Below, piece after piece: positions 37,331 through 49,999 of a DNA stretch of 64,000 nucleotides (position 1 is its first letter; each line of letters starts with the position of its first letter). The notes beneath the pieces were generated by a model. That model ran no database searches, was not told the DNA's origin, and was given only the letters and a program-made list of their open reading frames with translations. This DNA comes from Adiantum capillus-veneris. Its lineage: Eukaryota > Streptophyta > Polypodiopsida > Polypodiales > Pteridaceae. The stretch is from assembly GCA_014529385.2 (NCBI GenBank), contig CM043956.1, positions 88,593,221 through 88,657,220 on the forward strand, read 5' to 3'. A program made the translations under genes and the position numbers.

Positions 37331-37830
37331 TAGAGGTGTTGTGTGTGTTTTCATCTCACTTACACCACCATGGGCTAGAACCTCCATAACACAATCGTTA
37401 GTAGGTTGGACAGGTGGTGGACCTCTACCCCATACCATCCATGCGATGAGACTAGAGATATCACTATTCAATAGAGCTAGCTTGGATAGGTGTTGTACCT
37501 TCAAACAAACTTGGGCTAAGACATCCATAAGACAATGGATAGTAGGTTTGACAAGTGGTGGACCTCTACCCCAAACCATCCATGGTAGTAGAAAAAGTAG
37601 CTACACTCCATTCAGACATTGACCTTCAAACAATAGAGATAGATTCATTCAAAGAGGCTAGCTTGGACATGTGGTGGAACTTTAAACAATCTTTGGCTGA
37701 AACCTCCATAACACAATGGATAGTAGGTTGGACAAGTGGTGGACCTTTTCCCCAAACCATTCATGGTAGTAAACAAAGTACCTACACTCCATTCACACAC
37801 TGACTTCGAAACAATAGAGATAGCTTTGTT
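37331..37830 (+). repeat. Repeat block F: forward 18-mers in a third unit type
   Basis: Units starting GTAGGTTGGACAGGTGGTGG near 37401, 37542 and 37723 (steps of about 141 and 181 bp) carry the 18-mer followed by ACCTCTACCCCAAACCATCC and ACACTCCATTCA. The spacer sequence is unrelated to the 440-bp family or to block E. Confidence 0.85.
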
Positions 37831-38790
37831 TAATAGAGATAACATTGAATTCCATAAAAGAAAACTTTGAATAGCACTTCAATGTATGCATTTTCATAGC
37901 CATTGGAGCTGAAAATAAATCTGGTAAAGGTTTGATGGAGTTTTTCTTGTTTTATTAAAAAAATGATCTGAGTCAACCATGTGTGATGGCCATGGGAACA
38001 TACTATAAATGAGACTTTTTATAACAAAATTGGTAGTTCCACAACACACATGCACATGCCCCCTTGGGGATCTCAGCATCATATGCTTACACCACACATT
38101 TTTTGTGCACCTTCTTCTATTGCATTTGCATCGACACAGACTCGCTCTTCATAGACACTCTCTATTTCAATTGTGGCTCCGGCCTCACCTCATATAAGGT
38201 GGATTCCACACCCTAAACTCTCACTGTCATTACACCCATCAACTTACCCCAGCCCTATATAGGCTCTTTTGCGAGTTAGCTACACATGCCACCTAATTTT
38301 GGCACTCCCAATTGATGGTGCCAACCCTGTGGATGTTGCTTTTAAAGTAGTAACACACACGCACACACACAAGGACCATTACCCTCTTGCTCTTCATACC
38401 AACTCATGACATTTTTAGCACTACCAATTATGCCATGCACACACACACACACACATACATACACACACACACATACACACACACATACATACATACACAC
38501 ACACACACATACACTCACACAGACACACACCTAGATAACCCTTGTCTTTTGTAGAGGACCCTCCCGCACATATGCCTCACAAATTTGGCAGCTCATGACT
38601 ACATATTGATGCACCACTTGGGTTCAATCAAAGACAAAACTTTGCAGACCACAACTTAACAACCATGGTAGAAAGTACCCTGACTTCAGCGTGCTTCTTG
38701 TAGTATTATAGCCTTTGGGCCTCATTTGGTGCATATCATGCGACGCACCTGTCCTATTGACCTTCATGCCCAGCGAGTCACCCAATCAAC

Positions 38791-38837
<47 letters not shown>

Positions 38838-39055
38838 GATCCAATTTAGGGTGGCCCGGTTGGCTGCTTACACCACACCTTCATACCCACCTACCTACTC
38901 TCCTAGGTTTGACTGATTTGGAGAATGACAGGCACAAGCACACACACACACACTATCTTTGTTGTTCACCATGTCAAGTTGTTGGTCTTCCTCTGCCGCC
39001 TTGCTGGCATGTTAAGCCTAGGAATTTTTGGATGATTTACCTTAGTGGAAGTTGG
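37831..39055. other. Spacer with long (CA)n tracts, no gene seen
   Basis: CA/TA-rich microsatellites at about 38434-38525 and a cleaner (CA)n at 38791-38833, plus a shorter one at 38937-38952. No gene is supported; the frames across the CA tracts are simple-sequence translation. Confidence 0.6.
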
Positions 39056-39058
39056 AAT
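39056..39058. repeat. Target-site duplication AAT (left) of the CACTA element
   Basis: AAT precedes CACTAT at 39059 and is repeated after the opposite end at 50241-50243. CACTA elements make 3-bp duplications. Confidence 0.85.
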
Positions 39059-39210
39059 CACTATGAGAGATCATGGTGTTTACCGTGGGCCATTAACGCA
39101 AAACAAGAGAGAGGAATTCAAAATGAGGAGAGAGAATCCTTTTGATGCTGAAGCGGCACTTTACCGCGTAAATTTCCGCGATTATTGCTGCTCACATTAC
39201 CGCTAAGACA
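39059..39210 (+). repeat. Left terminal inverted repeat and subterminal motifs
   Basis: CACTATGAGAGAT at the tip, CCATTAACGCAAAA at 39091-39104, then CTTTACCGCG and ACATTACCGC at about 39160-39205. The tip matches the right end only imperfectly (CACTAT, then scattered matches), so the inverted repeat has diverged. Confidence 0.85.
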
Positions 39211-40129
39211 GGCTGGACCCCCTTCCCCCTCCCTCTCCCGCGGGTTTCCATTTAAATCCAATACAACTCCTACACTCTCCAGAATGCTTGCTCACTTCAC
39301 TTAATCTCTCTTTCACTCTAAAAATTCTATACATAAATCATTGAACTCACAACAAAACCATTACAAATACTATTCATAAGAACATAAGCACATACTATCG
39401 ACACCAAGTGAAAGAATGGAGAGTTTTATTAATTCTCATCTTGTATAAGATCTCTACAAGCACTAGGATCCATCTTTAGACCCATAGTATTCAAATCCAT
39501 AAACAAATTTAGAGATTCTTCCTCCTCTCCATCACCTCCTGTAGAATCATCATCGCTTTCTCCCTCTTCCTCCTCCTCAAGATGACTATTTTCAAGGCTT
39601 GGGTGACCTTCTTCAACTTCTACTACATCTTCCTATGCATCTTGTGGTGATGGTATGATGGGATCAATTACTGGCTCAATGTCCGTCTCTACAAAGATAG
39701 ATCTACCCCGCGGCGTGACTGGAATGACATACCAAAGTCTTCTTTGATATATACATGGCACATAAAAGACTTGTACGTCACACACTAAGAATAAGATGAT
39801 ATACATAACTTACATTTTTAATTTAAGTTAATTGCACATAGCCTAAATTACCTGCTCGTAACTACTAGGATACACCAAGTTGTAAGTTTTTCCCCGATGG
39901 AATTAGGTGGAATCCACCATAATGAGCCCATTTTCATGTCTTTTGACCTCAGCCACAAACCATCGACACTCAAAGAGGAATTTGTGAAAAGATCTGAAAT
40001 CCACTTTGATTATTCTCTCTATAGTACCACAATATCTGACTTCATCTGTTGTTGTGTCAAAGTTTCCCATCACGCCACAATCATTAGTGGTCCGACGCTC
40101 ATCTATTGATAGCCATTTTTTAGCTTTCC

Positions 40130-42838
40130 ATAATTGCCATAGTAAGCTACCTCACCCTATCAAATCACTCAAACATTTTGGTTATCCCTACCATTTCACT
40201 GTACATAGGCGTGTGTGAGTTAGGGGACTTTTCCCATATCTTCTTAAAAACCCTTAATTAGCTAGTCACTGGGCTAGTTGAGCCAAAAAAACAAAAAAAA
40301 TAAAAAATATAAGTATTTTATGGCCCATTTGTGTGTAAATATTTCATTGTATATAGGGCCTAAATAAAATGATTGTTCATAATTATTTTGGTATTTATTT
40401 AAATATTTATACTTAGGTGTGTGTTATTTATGCTATGTACATCGACTCACCATTACCATATTTCTTCTTACCATTTTGCATACTCTTTATTCATTATAAA
40501 AACATTTCACGCAAGCTTGTCTTATTTTTGGTGTAACTCCTCCCCAACAAAAATCCAAAAAAACTAGTTCTATTTATGTGTATACTTTTTCACTATTGTG
40601 ATTTTTTCCTTCCTACACCTATTCTCTATTACTCTCATAAATTAGACCACAAAAAATATTCATCTTTTTATGGTAGACTTATAATGAGAGATATTTATTT
40701 TGACCCTTTTATATTTTTTTCACCTATATTATTTATATTTGACATGTACATATTTTTTTAGACCCCTCAATATTTGATTTTCTTAGTTGTACTATTCATT
40801 TATATCATGATCTCAACAATATCTTCAATTATAGACCTACCAAATAAGGTCAAGGGTATGTGGAATGCATGCATGCACCATGGGGAGCTCACTCTTGGAG
40901 GTATTCAAAAGAATCATCTAAAGAAGGACCTCACAAGGACCTTGTGCAGTGGAAAAAACAGTCGGTTTTGCTGAATTTTTAAAGATCACATGCTCCCTGA
41001 ATTTGAAAAGGTGATACAAACAAAAGTTGTATCTCGTCAGCTGAACTTTCACCTCAAATTTTTTCATATTTCTTTGAGCTATGAGCTGTGAGGTATGATT
41101 TTATTGGTGGACCCCAGTTTGCCCATGCTATGTAGCCACACTCCCTCTTCCACTTTATCATTTTTCTCTTTCACACACACTCCTCCCTCTCCTTCCCACT
41201 CCCAAACCTGCAACTCCCATGTCCTAATTCACCCTCTTCACCATTTCCACATATCTCACACCTCCATAGCCTTCATCCTCCATTTCTACACCCTATGTGT
41301 CCCCCTTTCTCTCTACATATATGTACATATTACCATACTCTCTTCAGCTTTGTAAAGAACTTCAAAAAATCAGCAAAAATCCAAGGATAACCTCCGCAAA
41401 TGAAGACTTTTATCATGAATTTTCCAAGGTTTGAAGATAACATAGCTTCATCGACACGCCATGCTGACTGCTTCTTCATCCGGTGCTGTAAAGAGGTGAA
41501 TGTCAACTTCTCCAAAGCTTCAACCTCTCTTTACAAGCTCATCCCTTCTCTAAATTTTCTCATCATATATCTCACCATTTGGTGAATGATTTTGTAAATA
41601 TTTTTTAGTGATAATTACTAACTACTAACTACTAACCTTATTGTAAAATGCACCCTCTACTAGAGTAGGCACTCCCAAATTATTCACTCAATCCTCTCTC
41701 GTTTCATCCTCAATAATTCTCTTCCCTTGAGCCCACATCCATGTGACTCAAAGGACAAGAGAGACCCACCCTCATTAAAAATAAATAAAAATATGCATAA
41801 TCTTTTATTCCTTCAAATAAACTTGATTAGGCCTAATCCAAATCGGGACTTCTAAAACCTATAAATAGAGCCCTTCTCTCCCTTGTAAATCATCACATGA
41901 TCACACTACACCACACCATTCTCAACACATAACACACCACTCTTCAAGCCTAATTGGGTAGAGTGTATGCATCGTGAGTGCTCTATTCCATCATTACACA
42001 TAGGTGCATGGAGAAGCTTGAAGTTAGTTATGCCATCTAGAGGAGTGGAGTGATACTATACTCTGCAATCACACTTGTAGCCTGCTCTTGTCCATGAATA
42101 AGATTCATAGTTTTGGGTGCAATTGTATGCTGTAACTACGACTCTTCTCTCCAAATTGACTTGATAAGTTGGATCATCAGGTGGTTGAAGGTATATTGTC
42201 CTTGAAGTTTGTTGTGCCATTTCATGCTTGGTGGTTTGAGGGCTTGTTGAATTGTTTGCCAAAACTTTCAATTGTAAGAGGGTGCTCGGTGGCAGGGCTC
42301 CCGTGACCCTAAGACAATTTGTGTATTGGCAAAAAGGTCAAGTTTTGTGTTGTCTCTCTATTTCTCATCAAGCTTTGTGTGCATCTAGTCTTTAAGGCTA
42401 AGACTGAGTTTATCAAGTTGATTTGTGCGCTTTACCTCTCTCTGGCGTGGTGAATGTTTGTGTTGGGTGTGTGTGGCTATCTTGCATTCCCCTCTCTTTG
42501 TGCGTTTGAGTACAAGGAGATATCACGTGCATCCTAGTTCCCATCTACAACTAGGTGGTGCCCCTTTTCGTGTTTGTTTTCTGGATGTGGGTTGTTGTTG
42601 TCTCTGATTGTACTTGCCCCAACCCCAATTGAGCAGCACGGGAGCCTCAAAGGGTGTTTAGAGGCCTCTCTTCTTGTTGCCCGCCCCGGACCGCCTCACT
42701 ATCTTGCGGGTGCGAAAATGTCGGCCTTAGGACCAAATGGAGTTGAAAATGAGACCCTACAATCACAATGCATAAGAGGTTACATCGCATTTCATTAAGT
42801 GATTTGCATACATGCATACATAATATATACACACTCAC
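40130..42838. other. 2.7-kb gap between TNP2 exons, no coding seen
   Basis: Between the donor at 42838 (AAG|GTGAGT, minus strand) and the DUF4216-like exon there are 2.7 kb without recognisable coding sequence, much longer than the other introns (67-153 bp). It may be a long intron or hold an insertion. 41.58-42.65 kb has a plus-strand TATA-like box and a change in composition. Confidence 0.5.
41861..41870 (+). promoter_or_regulatory. TATA-like box inside the TNP2 gap
   Basis: ACCTATAAATAGAGCCC at about 41858-41874 is a strong plant-type TATA box on the plus strand, followed by CA-rich leader-like sequence. It could belong to a solo LTR or other small insertion; the borders are not clear. 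Confidence 0.35.
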
Positions 42839-45800
42839 CTTGCGCAAGCATCCTCGCGCATACTCCCATTCTTTAGGGCTTATTTGTTCTCGTTGTGCTT
42901 TGGCATTGGTCATGGCATTATGGATCCACTCTACTTGAATCAAGTCAGGATATTTTGCAAGCTCTTTAGGAAAAGGAGGTGCACGTCTACCTCCATGGGA
43001 CCTCTTCCATGCATCTCTATCCCTTTCTCTAGCTGCGCGGGCTTCCAAGTACATATTGACCCATTTGGTCATGATAGTGGAATTGAGTAAAGAGTAGTTG
43101 TTGACTATGGCATAAAACTCTCTATCCATGACCAAGAGTCAGCCTTTTCCACTGGGAATGGTTGAGTGCTTCCTAGGATCCTCTTCTTCACTCCACAGAT
43201 GAGGCAATGATGGATCCACTGTGATGAGATACTGTGAGACATACACAAATGCCTCTTGCACCACCCAACCTTCTCCCATGCTTGCCTAAAAACACTAAAA
43301 ACACATATTTTTATTAGTAACGCCATAGCGTATAAAGGCTATCTATATTGTATTTATTTTGCATACCTCCGGTTGTGACCTCAATCTAACAAAATCCTTT
43401 AAAGTCTTCAAGAATCTCTCCAAGAAGAACATCCATCTAGAGTGAACCACCCCACAAATGGAAATCTCCTCAACAAGATGAAGCAATAGGTGTATTTGTC
43501 TAATGAGGATTGTATGTGGGAATGCATCCTCAATAGCACACACTACCTCTACTGCTAGTTGATGGGCTACTGGTATGGCTTCTACTTCTATCTCCTTGGA
43601 GCTCACAAATCTACAGGGAAAACGTTATATAGTAGATGAAAAAAAATTCCAAAGTTCATGCATGCACAACATGATATAGTACTTGAAAAAAACCCATTAC
43701 CTCACAATCTCACCCACTTTAAATATTGCAGCCTTCACCTTAGTGTCCCCATAACCACTAATAGTTATGGGAAGTACAAACTACAAGCAATAAAACATCT
43801 TAGTGAATGTCAACCTACATATAAGGACACATAGACACCACAACCTGTTCTACTCTTACCTGAAGGATTTTATGCCAATCATGGGATTTCAATCCATACA
43901 ATTGAGTGGAGCCACCCTTTTTGGTTTTTGTGAAAGCACCTTTGAGTGACCGCATATATCCCGTTGGAATTCTGATGGATGCAATAACTTGCTTTGTTCG
44001 CTCTTGGTCTGCCTTTGACATTATCCACGGTGATTTTGGGAGAATCATCTTTCCCCGCTCCCCGATGCGGGGCGTGGCTGAAGGGGGGAGACGTCTAATG
44101 GCTCTTAAATCTTCCCTAGCACCCAATGAATCCTTCTTGCCAATTATGTGATCCCATATAGCTTGCCCAACATTTTTGAATACATGCATAGGGTCCAATA
44201 AGTGCTGAATTTTCAACGAAGCCCAATAGGGGAGCGACAAGAAAATTGAGTACCTCGACATACCCTTTGGAAACCCATTGGGAGGCGGTGAGGTACCATG
44301 ATGCTCCTCCCAATGCTTCGCCCAATCAGCCATGCTCCAATGGAACGGCTGCACTCCATTGATAGGGGGAGCATATCTACAATGTGAAGGAGGTAGGAAG
44401 CGATGGTTGTTGGGATAGATCACCTTCCCAAGAAGAGGAGGTCTATTTGTCACAAGGGAAGGGCCACAAGTAGGACACGTACTATGTCCAGATGTTCCCA
44501 ATCCTGCCAAGAGTTAAACAAACGTTACACATGAGACGATAAACCCAACGCAAAGAGTACAATTAACATGTGCATACTTACTAGATACCTCTCCAAATCC
44601 TGGGTAATCATGCATGGTCCACATGAGGATGCACTTGATGACGGCTTTGCGGTCTCATGGTGGCCATGAAATGTCAATGACATCTATGCCTCTCCATAGT
44701 TCTTGAAGCTCATCAATAAAAGGCTGCAGATATACATCCATGTTTTTTACTTTGTGCTTTCTTGGAAAAGTGATAGTAAAATTTTTCCCTTTTTTGTTAC
44801 CTCCCAAGGCGGAATATTGTAGTTTACAACAACCACTCGCCAAGTTCTCCATGAAGTAGAGCGGTGCCCAAATGGATTCACTCCATCACTAGCTAACCCA
44901 ATCCTCAAGTGACGAGACTCATCCCTGAACTATGGCCATGTGTCCTCTATGTGCTTCCACGCTGGTGAGTCAGCTGGCACTCTCATAATACCATCTGTGG
45001 AGTGATTTTTTGCATGCCAACTCAAAAGCTCGCTCGTACCCTTCGATCTAAACATGTGTTGGATGCGAGGGATGAGTGGAAAATGCCTCAAAACTTTACG
45101 TGGAATTCTGTTGCTCTGCATTCCTTCTTTGAACCTAGGCTCCCCACACAATGGACATGTGTCACAATCGGCATGCTCATTACGAAAGAGCACACAATCG
45201 TTCATGCAAGCATGAATGCGATCATAATCCATCCCTAATGCAGTCACCACTTCGCGGGCTTTTCGTCTGTTCTCTAGCATGTGATTGCCAGCTGGCAACA
45301 TCTTTCCTAGCAATCTATCACAAGAAGAAAGTACATTAGAAGCTAATTTATGCACTCCACAAGCATCCTTCACAATCTGTATACATACCTCAAAAGTGCA
45401 TCGACACTAGCATTGCCCCATCCAAACATCGCCTGAAGGTTAAGGACTTCGAGAGATGCCCTTAAAATGGAGTAAGAGCATCTATCATATAGTGCGGTGT
45501 GTGCCGAATCAAGTAGCTCACTCCTCGTTCGCTCGGAAGCTTCTTCGCATGCACACTCTGGTTCATGCTTCTCCTCGCGTGCAAAGAGATCCTCAACCAT
45601 TCTATGCAAATGTTCGTCTTCTGCATCCACGTAAGTAGATGGGATGTGGTCACTCGGATAAGAGGGAGCAGCAGTACTTGGCTGATTTGATGTACTTCCT
45701 CCCTCTCTAATGGATTCTTGGTGCATGCACTCTTCCACCCTCCTTTCCCCTCCTCCACCAACCACACGCCAATGAGGGGTGACGTCAATAGCCGCTACAA

Positions 45801-46204
45801 TTCGCGGATCGTTTGTTTCCATCCGTACACGCTTGCGAGGATCGTCCCATAGTCCATAATCTTCTACATGGCTCAAGCATATCCGTCGAAGTTGAGCAAT
45901 GGCACATTTGCACTGCACGCATGGGCATGGTAATCGCTCGGCCAACCACTGTGATCTATCCGGTTCAATGGACGGGCCAAAATCATCCCAAGCAACCTAC
46001 ATTAATAAATTACATACACTAATTAAAATCAAATTACCAAAGAATATTAATAAAATATCGGTAAAAAGTAAAAATTAAACTTTTAGGTAAAAATGTCATT
46101 TTCAAAGTACTAGGAATACTTTCATTTTATATATATTTTATAAAAAACATAGTGCCAATAGATTTTGAGGATCAATAGTAATAATGTCAGAATGTGGCCA
46201 TCTG

Positions 46205-46285
46205 TTTATATGGCCTGAATTTGCGCCGCGGTAATGATTGCGGTAAGCCACGCGGTAATACTCGCGGTAATAGGAGCGGAAAATC
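46205..46285. repeat. Internal GCGGTAAT cluster of the CACTA element
   Basis: Four copies of GCGGTAA(T/G) within about 60 bp, plus GGAGCGGAAA, the same motif as in the subterminal regions but placed upstream of the TNP2 coding region near the middle of the element. Confidence 0.85.
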
Positions 46286-46524
46286 AAATTTCAATTCTTT
46301 TAAAAATAGGGGCACCCGCCTGCCCCGCGAAGTTCAAAGCCCTAAAATTCGAATTTCATCGTCTTCTCCACAGAAGCCGAAAGCGCGAACCTCACAATCT
46401 TGAGCTCTTCCTCCATCTCTACTCTTCTACTCTCCACCATCTCTACTCTTCTACTCTCCTACCCTCTCCCAACAAGCGCTTCAATTCCATGTAAGTTCTG
46501 TTGTTATGTTTTTTGAGTTTTTCA

Positions 46525-47815
46525 CACGCATAGACACATGCATACACACACACACTAACTACACACACTAATTAGCGCACTTGTACGTTCTTTACACAAT
46601 AATTAGTGCATGTGTTCTTTACACACACTAATTAGTGTAAGTAAAGACGCACCAAAACTTAAATTTGTTAATTATTAGTTACTTGCAAAATCTAAACTTG
46701 TTAGATTTGTCAAATTTGTAAAATTTATTACTTGCATAACCTACTATGTTAAATTTGGGAGTGGCCATGCACACACTAATTAGTGTGTGATTAGTGTGTG
46801 CATTGGCCAATGTGATTGGTCAATGCACACACTAATTAGTATGTGAATTGGCACACTAATTAGTGTGTGATTAGTGTGTGCATTGTTCAATGGGATTGTC
46901 CAATTCACACACTAATTAGTGCTCATTAACACACACTCATTTGTGTGTGATTAGTGTGTGCATTGGCCAATGTGATTGGTCAATGTACACACTAATTAGT
47001 TTGTGATTAGTGTGTTCATTGGTCAATGGGATTGGCCAATTCACACACTAATTTTCGTGTGATTAGTGTTTGCATTGGCCAATGTGATTGGTCGATATAC
47101 ACACTAATCAGTGTGTGATTAGTGTGTGCATTGGTCAATGGGATTGGACAATTCGCACACTAATTAGTGTGTGCATTAGTTTGGGATTAGTGTGTGCATT
47201 GGTCAATTGGATTGTCCAATACACACATTATTTAGTGTGTGATTAGTGTGTGTATAAGCCAATTGGATTGGCCAATACACACACTATTTAGTGTGTGATT
47301 AGTGTGTGCATTGACCAATGGAACTGGCCAATGCATAGTCCAATTACACAAGCCAATGCACACACTAATTAGTGTGTGCACACACTAATGCACACACTAA
47401 TTAGTGTGTGCACAATCTAATGCACACACTAATTAGTGTATGTTAAAACACACTAATTAGTGTGTGCACAAGCCAATTACACAAGCCAATGCACACACTA
47501 ATTAGTGTATGTTAACACACACTAATTAGTGTGTGCACAAGCCAATGCACACACTAATTAGTGTGTGCACAATCTAATGCACACACTATTTAGTGCATGT
47601 TAAAACACACTAATTAGTGTGTGCACAAGCCAATTACACAAGCCAATGCACACACTAATTAGTGTATGTTAACACACACTAATTAGTGTGTGCACAATTC
47701 AATGCACACACTAATTAGTGTGTGCACAAGCCAATTACACAAGCCAATGCACACACTAATTAATGTATGTTAACACACACTAATTAGTGTGTGCACAAGC
47801 CAACACTAAAACACG
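46525..47815. repeat. Palindrome array, CACACTAATTAGTGTG units
   Basis: About 1.3 kb of repeated palindromes. The core CACACTAATTAGTGTG is its own reverse complement, and some copies extend to a perfect 24-bp palindrome (for example 47357-47380). In the first half the cores alternate with CATTGGCCAATG or CATTGGTCAATG palindromes. In the second half (47340-47815) they alternate with ACAAGCCAATTACACAAGCC segments. It sits between the divergently transcribed TNP2 and second CACTA genes, so it may form their shared promoter or a site for element proteins. Confidence 0.92.
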
Positions 47816-48167
47816 CACTAATTATGTTAAATTAAACAACAATCAACACAAAAACAGAAACATACCTCCATGATTAAGTCGTAGGTGACGTATTAGGCCC
47901 CAATGACCGTCCAAGTGATCGCGCAATCGGTCACACTAATCATAAACACAATAATCTCTTATTAGTCAATACACACACTAATATCTTATTAGCACTCAAG
48001 GCTTTGCAAGACTCTTTTATAGGTTGTAGACACACATTGGATTCTTTGAACATTGGATACTAAAGAGAATCCAATGTTAAAAAATTCAATGTTTGAAAAA
48101 AATCAATGTGTAAATTTTTAATCATATATTCAAATTTTATACCCTAGTTTAATCTTTGTCGTAATAA

Positions 48168-48732
48168 ATGCATACCATGTCTTCTTCTTCCACACCACGC
48201 TTTCACATCATTGAGGATTTCATGGAAGACGGGATGTCATATCCCGACGCTCTCTCTGCCTATCATTCACAGGCGTCGCCTCAGCAGTCATCATCAGGAT
48301 TCGGCTGGTTTCGAGACGCTCTAGGTGAGTCCACTGCCGTACCTATGACTGATCTAGATGTGGAGAGGGCATTGCGTCTTCGGGCTAAGTGGTTAGGTTC
48401 ACAGTAGACCCTTACGCAGTGCTATTCACCGGTGCAGCTAGCAACTTTTGGATTATCAGAGGTCTCTACTCTGACTGGTGGAACTCCATACCTGCAGAGT
48501 TTTCCAGCTACAGCTCCAGGTTCAACTTTTCCTTCACAAGGTCCAATGCCCCAGGGTCCGACACCGTTGGGTGCGACGCCACAGGGTCCGACGCCACGGG
48601 CCTCCACCTATCCATCACCTATCCCACCTTCTGCCCCACATTCACTTCGGCGCTCTTCTGGCAGTCAGCGTCAGGGCAGCTCGTGCGCTAGCGCCGGTCG
48701 ATCTCGACGAGGGAGCGGAGCTAGTTGTTGTT

Positions 48733-48767
<35 letters not shown>

Positions 48768-49682
48768 AGTACTACAGATTCTCCTCCACAATCACCACTC
48801 CCTGCTCCAGCAGAAGATGAGGACCATGACATGCCTTCACCAGATGCTCGCGGGTTATACTACCAGGTTGATAGAGGAGGTATGGTGGATCTCAGGACAG
48901 CGCAAGGCAAGAGATTCCGCACACACGTCAACCAATTAATCCACTCCACATATATCAATTGTTTTCTCAAATTTGATCAGCAAGATCCCTACAACCTCAC
49001 ATATATAGAGACAACCATGCACATGCATTTCCTCAACCCTGAGGGGCAACAATTCTCAAGGCAATGGTTGCAAGAGCATGTCAAAACATTTCTGAAGAAC
49101 AAAAAATCTAGTGTGAGGAGAGCAGCAAAGAAGACAATGGAGTCTCCAGAGCATAGCTATCGGCCAGGAAATGTCCATGATGTGGAGTGGGAGACCGCTA
49201 TGGGCGAGAAAGAGGACGAAAGGGCAACAGGTGTGAGGATGTATACGCGTCAATTTGAGGCTAGATCCCATCAGACTCCTACGCATTATGGTTTGGGAGG
49301 AAAAACGGCTTGGAAAGACAAATATGTAAGTAAAAATATTAGTTTTAATGTAAAAAATCTAATGTTTTTCATTTAATTAACTGGTTGCTATTTTTTGTCA
49401 GTATCACATTACCATGAGTCGCCCGACAAGAGATGTGCAGAGATATAGAGAGAAACCATACCGAGTATCAAACTTGGTGTTGGTTGTTTGAAAATCAAAT
49501 GATCTCTCGAGAGGAGTTCGAAAATGCGTGCAGAAGTCTGCAACATGTAAGTTTAATCTTATCTAAATAATCAAATTGTGGATTTTATATCAAATATTAA
49601 ATAACAAAGTGTTAATTGTTTCTTTTTTATGGTTTTGCAAAGTCAAGGAGTTCCACGTGAAATGCCGCCAACTCCCCTATGA
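48168..49682 (+). pseudogene. Second CACTA gene, Transposase_24/TNPA-like
   Basis: Exons 48168-49325, 49402-49546 and about 49643-49682 with GT-AG edges. ATG at 48168 starts MHTMSSSSTPRFHIIEDFME; a TAG at 48405 interrupts, then the same frame goes on through a Pro/Gln/Ser-rich part and a poly-glycine coded by a 32-base G run. The C-terminal half (YNLTYIETTMHMHFLNPEGQ, then TFLKNKKSSVRRAAKKTMES and the CW..F-like end WCWLFENQMISREEFENAC) resembles the plant Ptta/En-Spm Transposase_24 domain found in the second gene of CACTA elements, whose TNPA-type products bind element ends. In exon 2 the frame must change between KPYR and YQTWCW, so another one- or two-base break is present. Ending PREMPPTPL with TGA at 49680-49682. 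Confidence 0.75.
48735..48766. repeat. G32 homopolymer in coding sequence
   Basis: Thirty-two consecutive G after TTTT, encoding about ten glycines. A G run this long is rare, easily miscounted by sequencing, and could form stacked G-quadruplexes. The flanking frame (GASCCF before, STTDSPPQS after) is continuous with the length given. Confidence 0.98.
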
Positions 49683-49689
49683 GCATCCT

Positions 49690-49999
49690 CTATTTTGTAT
49701 ATGCGGGCCCCGTTTGCCCTATCCCACATGACCATACTCTATTTTGTACACGCGGGCTTTTTTTGCCCTTTATGTAAATGCAATACCTATCATTTTTTGG
49801 CTCAATACCTCCCCCAATTGTAATTCCACTTATGTAAATGAAATTATCAATCCTTTTTTGGCTCAATGTATTGTCCAATTGTGATATTTTGTTGTACTTA
49901 ATAATAATTTTGTAAAATAACTAAAATAAATAAAAAATAGATGACCTTTTGGATGGTCCTACAAAGGACAATCCAAACGATCATCTGTTTTTTTATAAT
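49690..49999. other. 3' flank of the second CACTA gene
   Basis: AT-rich sequence without a gene. A diverged direct repeat (TTTTGTA...GCGGGC at 49694 and 49743; TCATTTTTTGGCTCAATACC near 49790 and 49850) gives about 50-60 bp periods. Confidence 0.5.

Larger units (their letters stand above)
39429..45996 (-). pseudogene. TNP2-type transposase gene of the CACTA element, eight exons seen
   Basis: Exons with GT-AG edges: 45389-45996, 44582-45314, 43860-44503, 43701-43780, 43367-43610, 42839-43285, about 39852-40120 and 39429-39784. Exon 1 has the transposase-associated CPCVQCKCAI...LRRICLSH region. Exon 2 has GMDYDRIHACMNDCVLFRNE, CPLCGEPR and LGLASDGVNPFG-type motifs of TNP2. Exon 3 has LSLPYWASLKIQHLLDPMHV and FKNVGQAIWDH. 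Exons 4-6 resemble DUF4218 (HLVEEISICGVVHSRWMFFL; ERFLKTLKDFVRLRSQPE). Exons 7-8 resemble DUF4216 (YCGTIERIIKVDF), ending in an acidic tail. In-frame stops: TAG near 44930, TGA near 44657, TGA near 43143, TAA in exon 7, TAG in exon 8. A one-base break lies in an A run near 44785. The first exon is not found; exon 7's upstream edge is uncertain. Confidence 0.9.

Noticed and set aside
38342-38530. Cys/Val-rich frame on the minus strand
   Set aside because: Translation of a (CA)n microsatellite.
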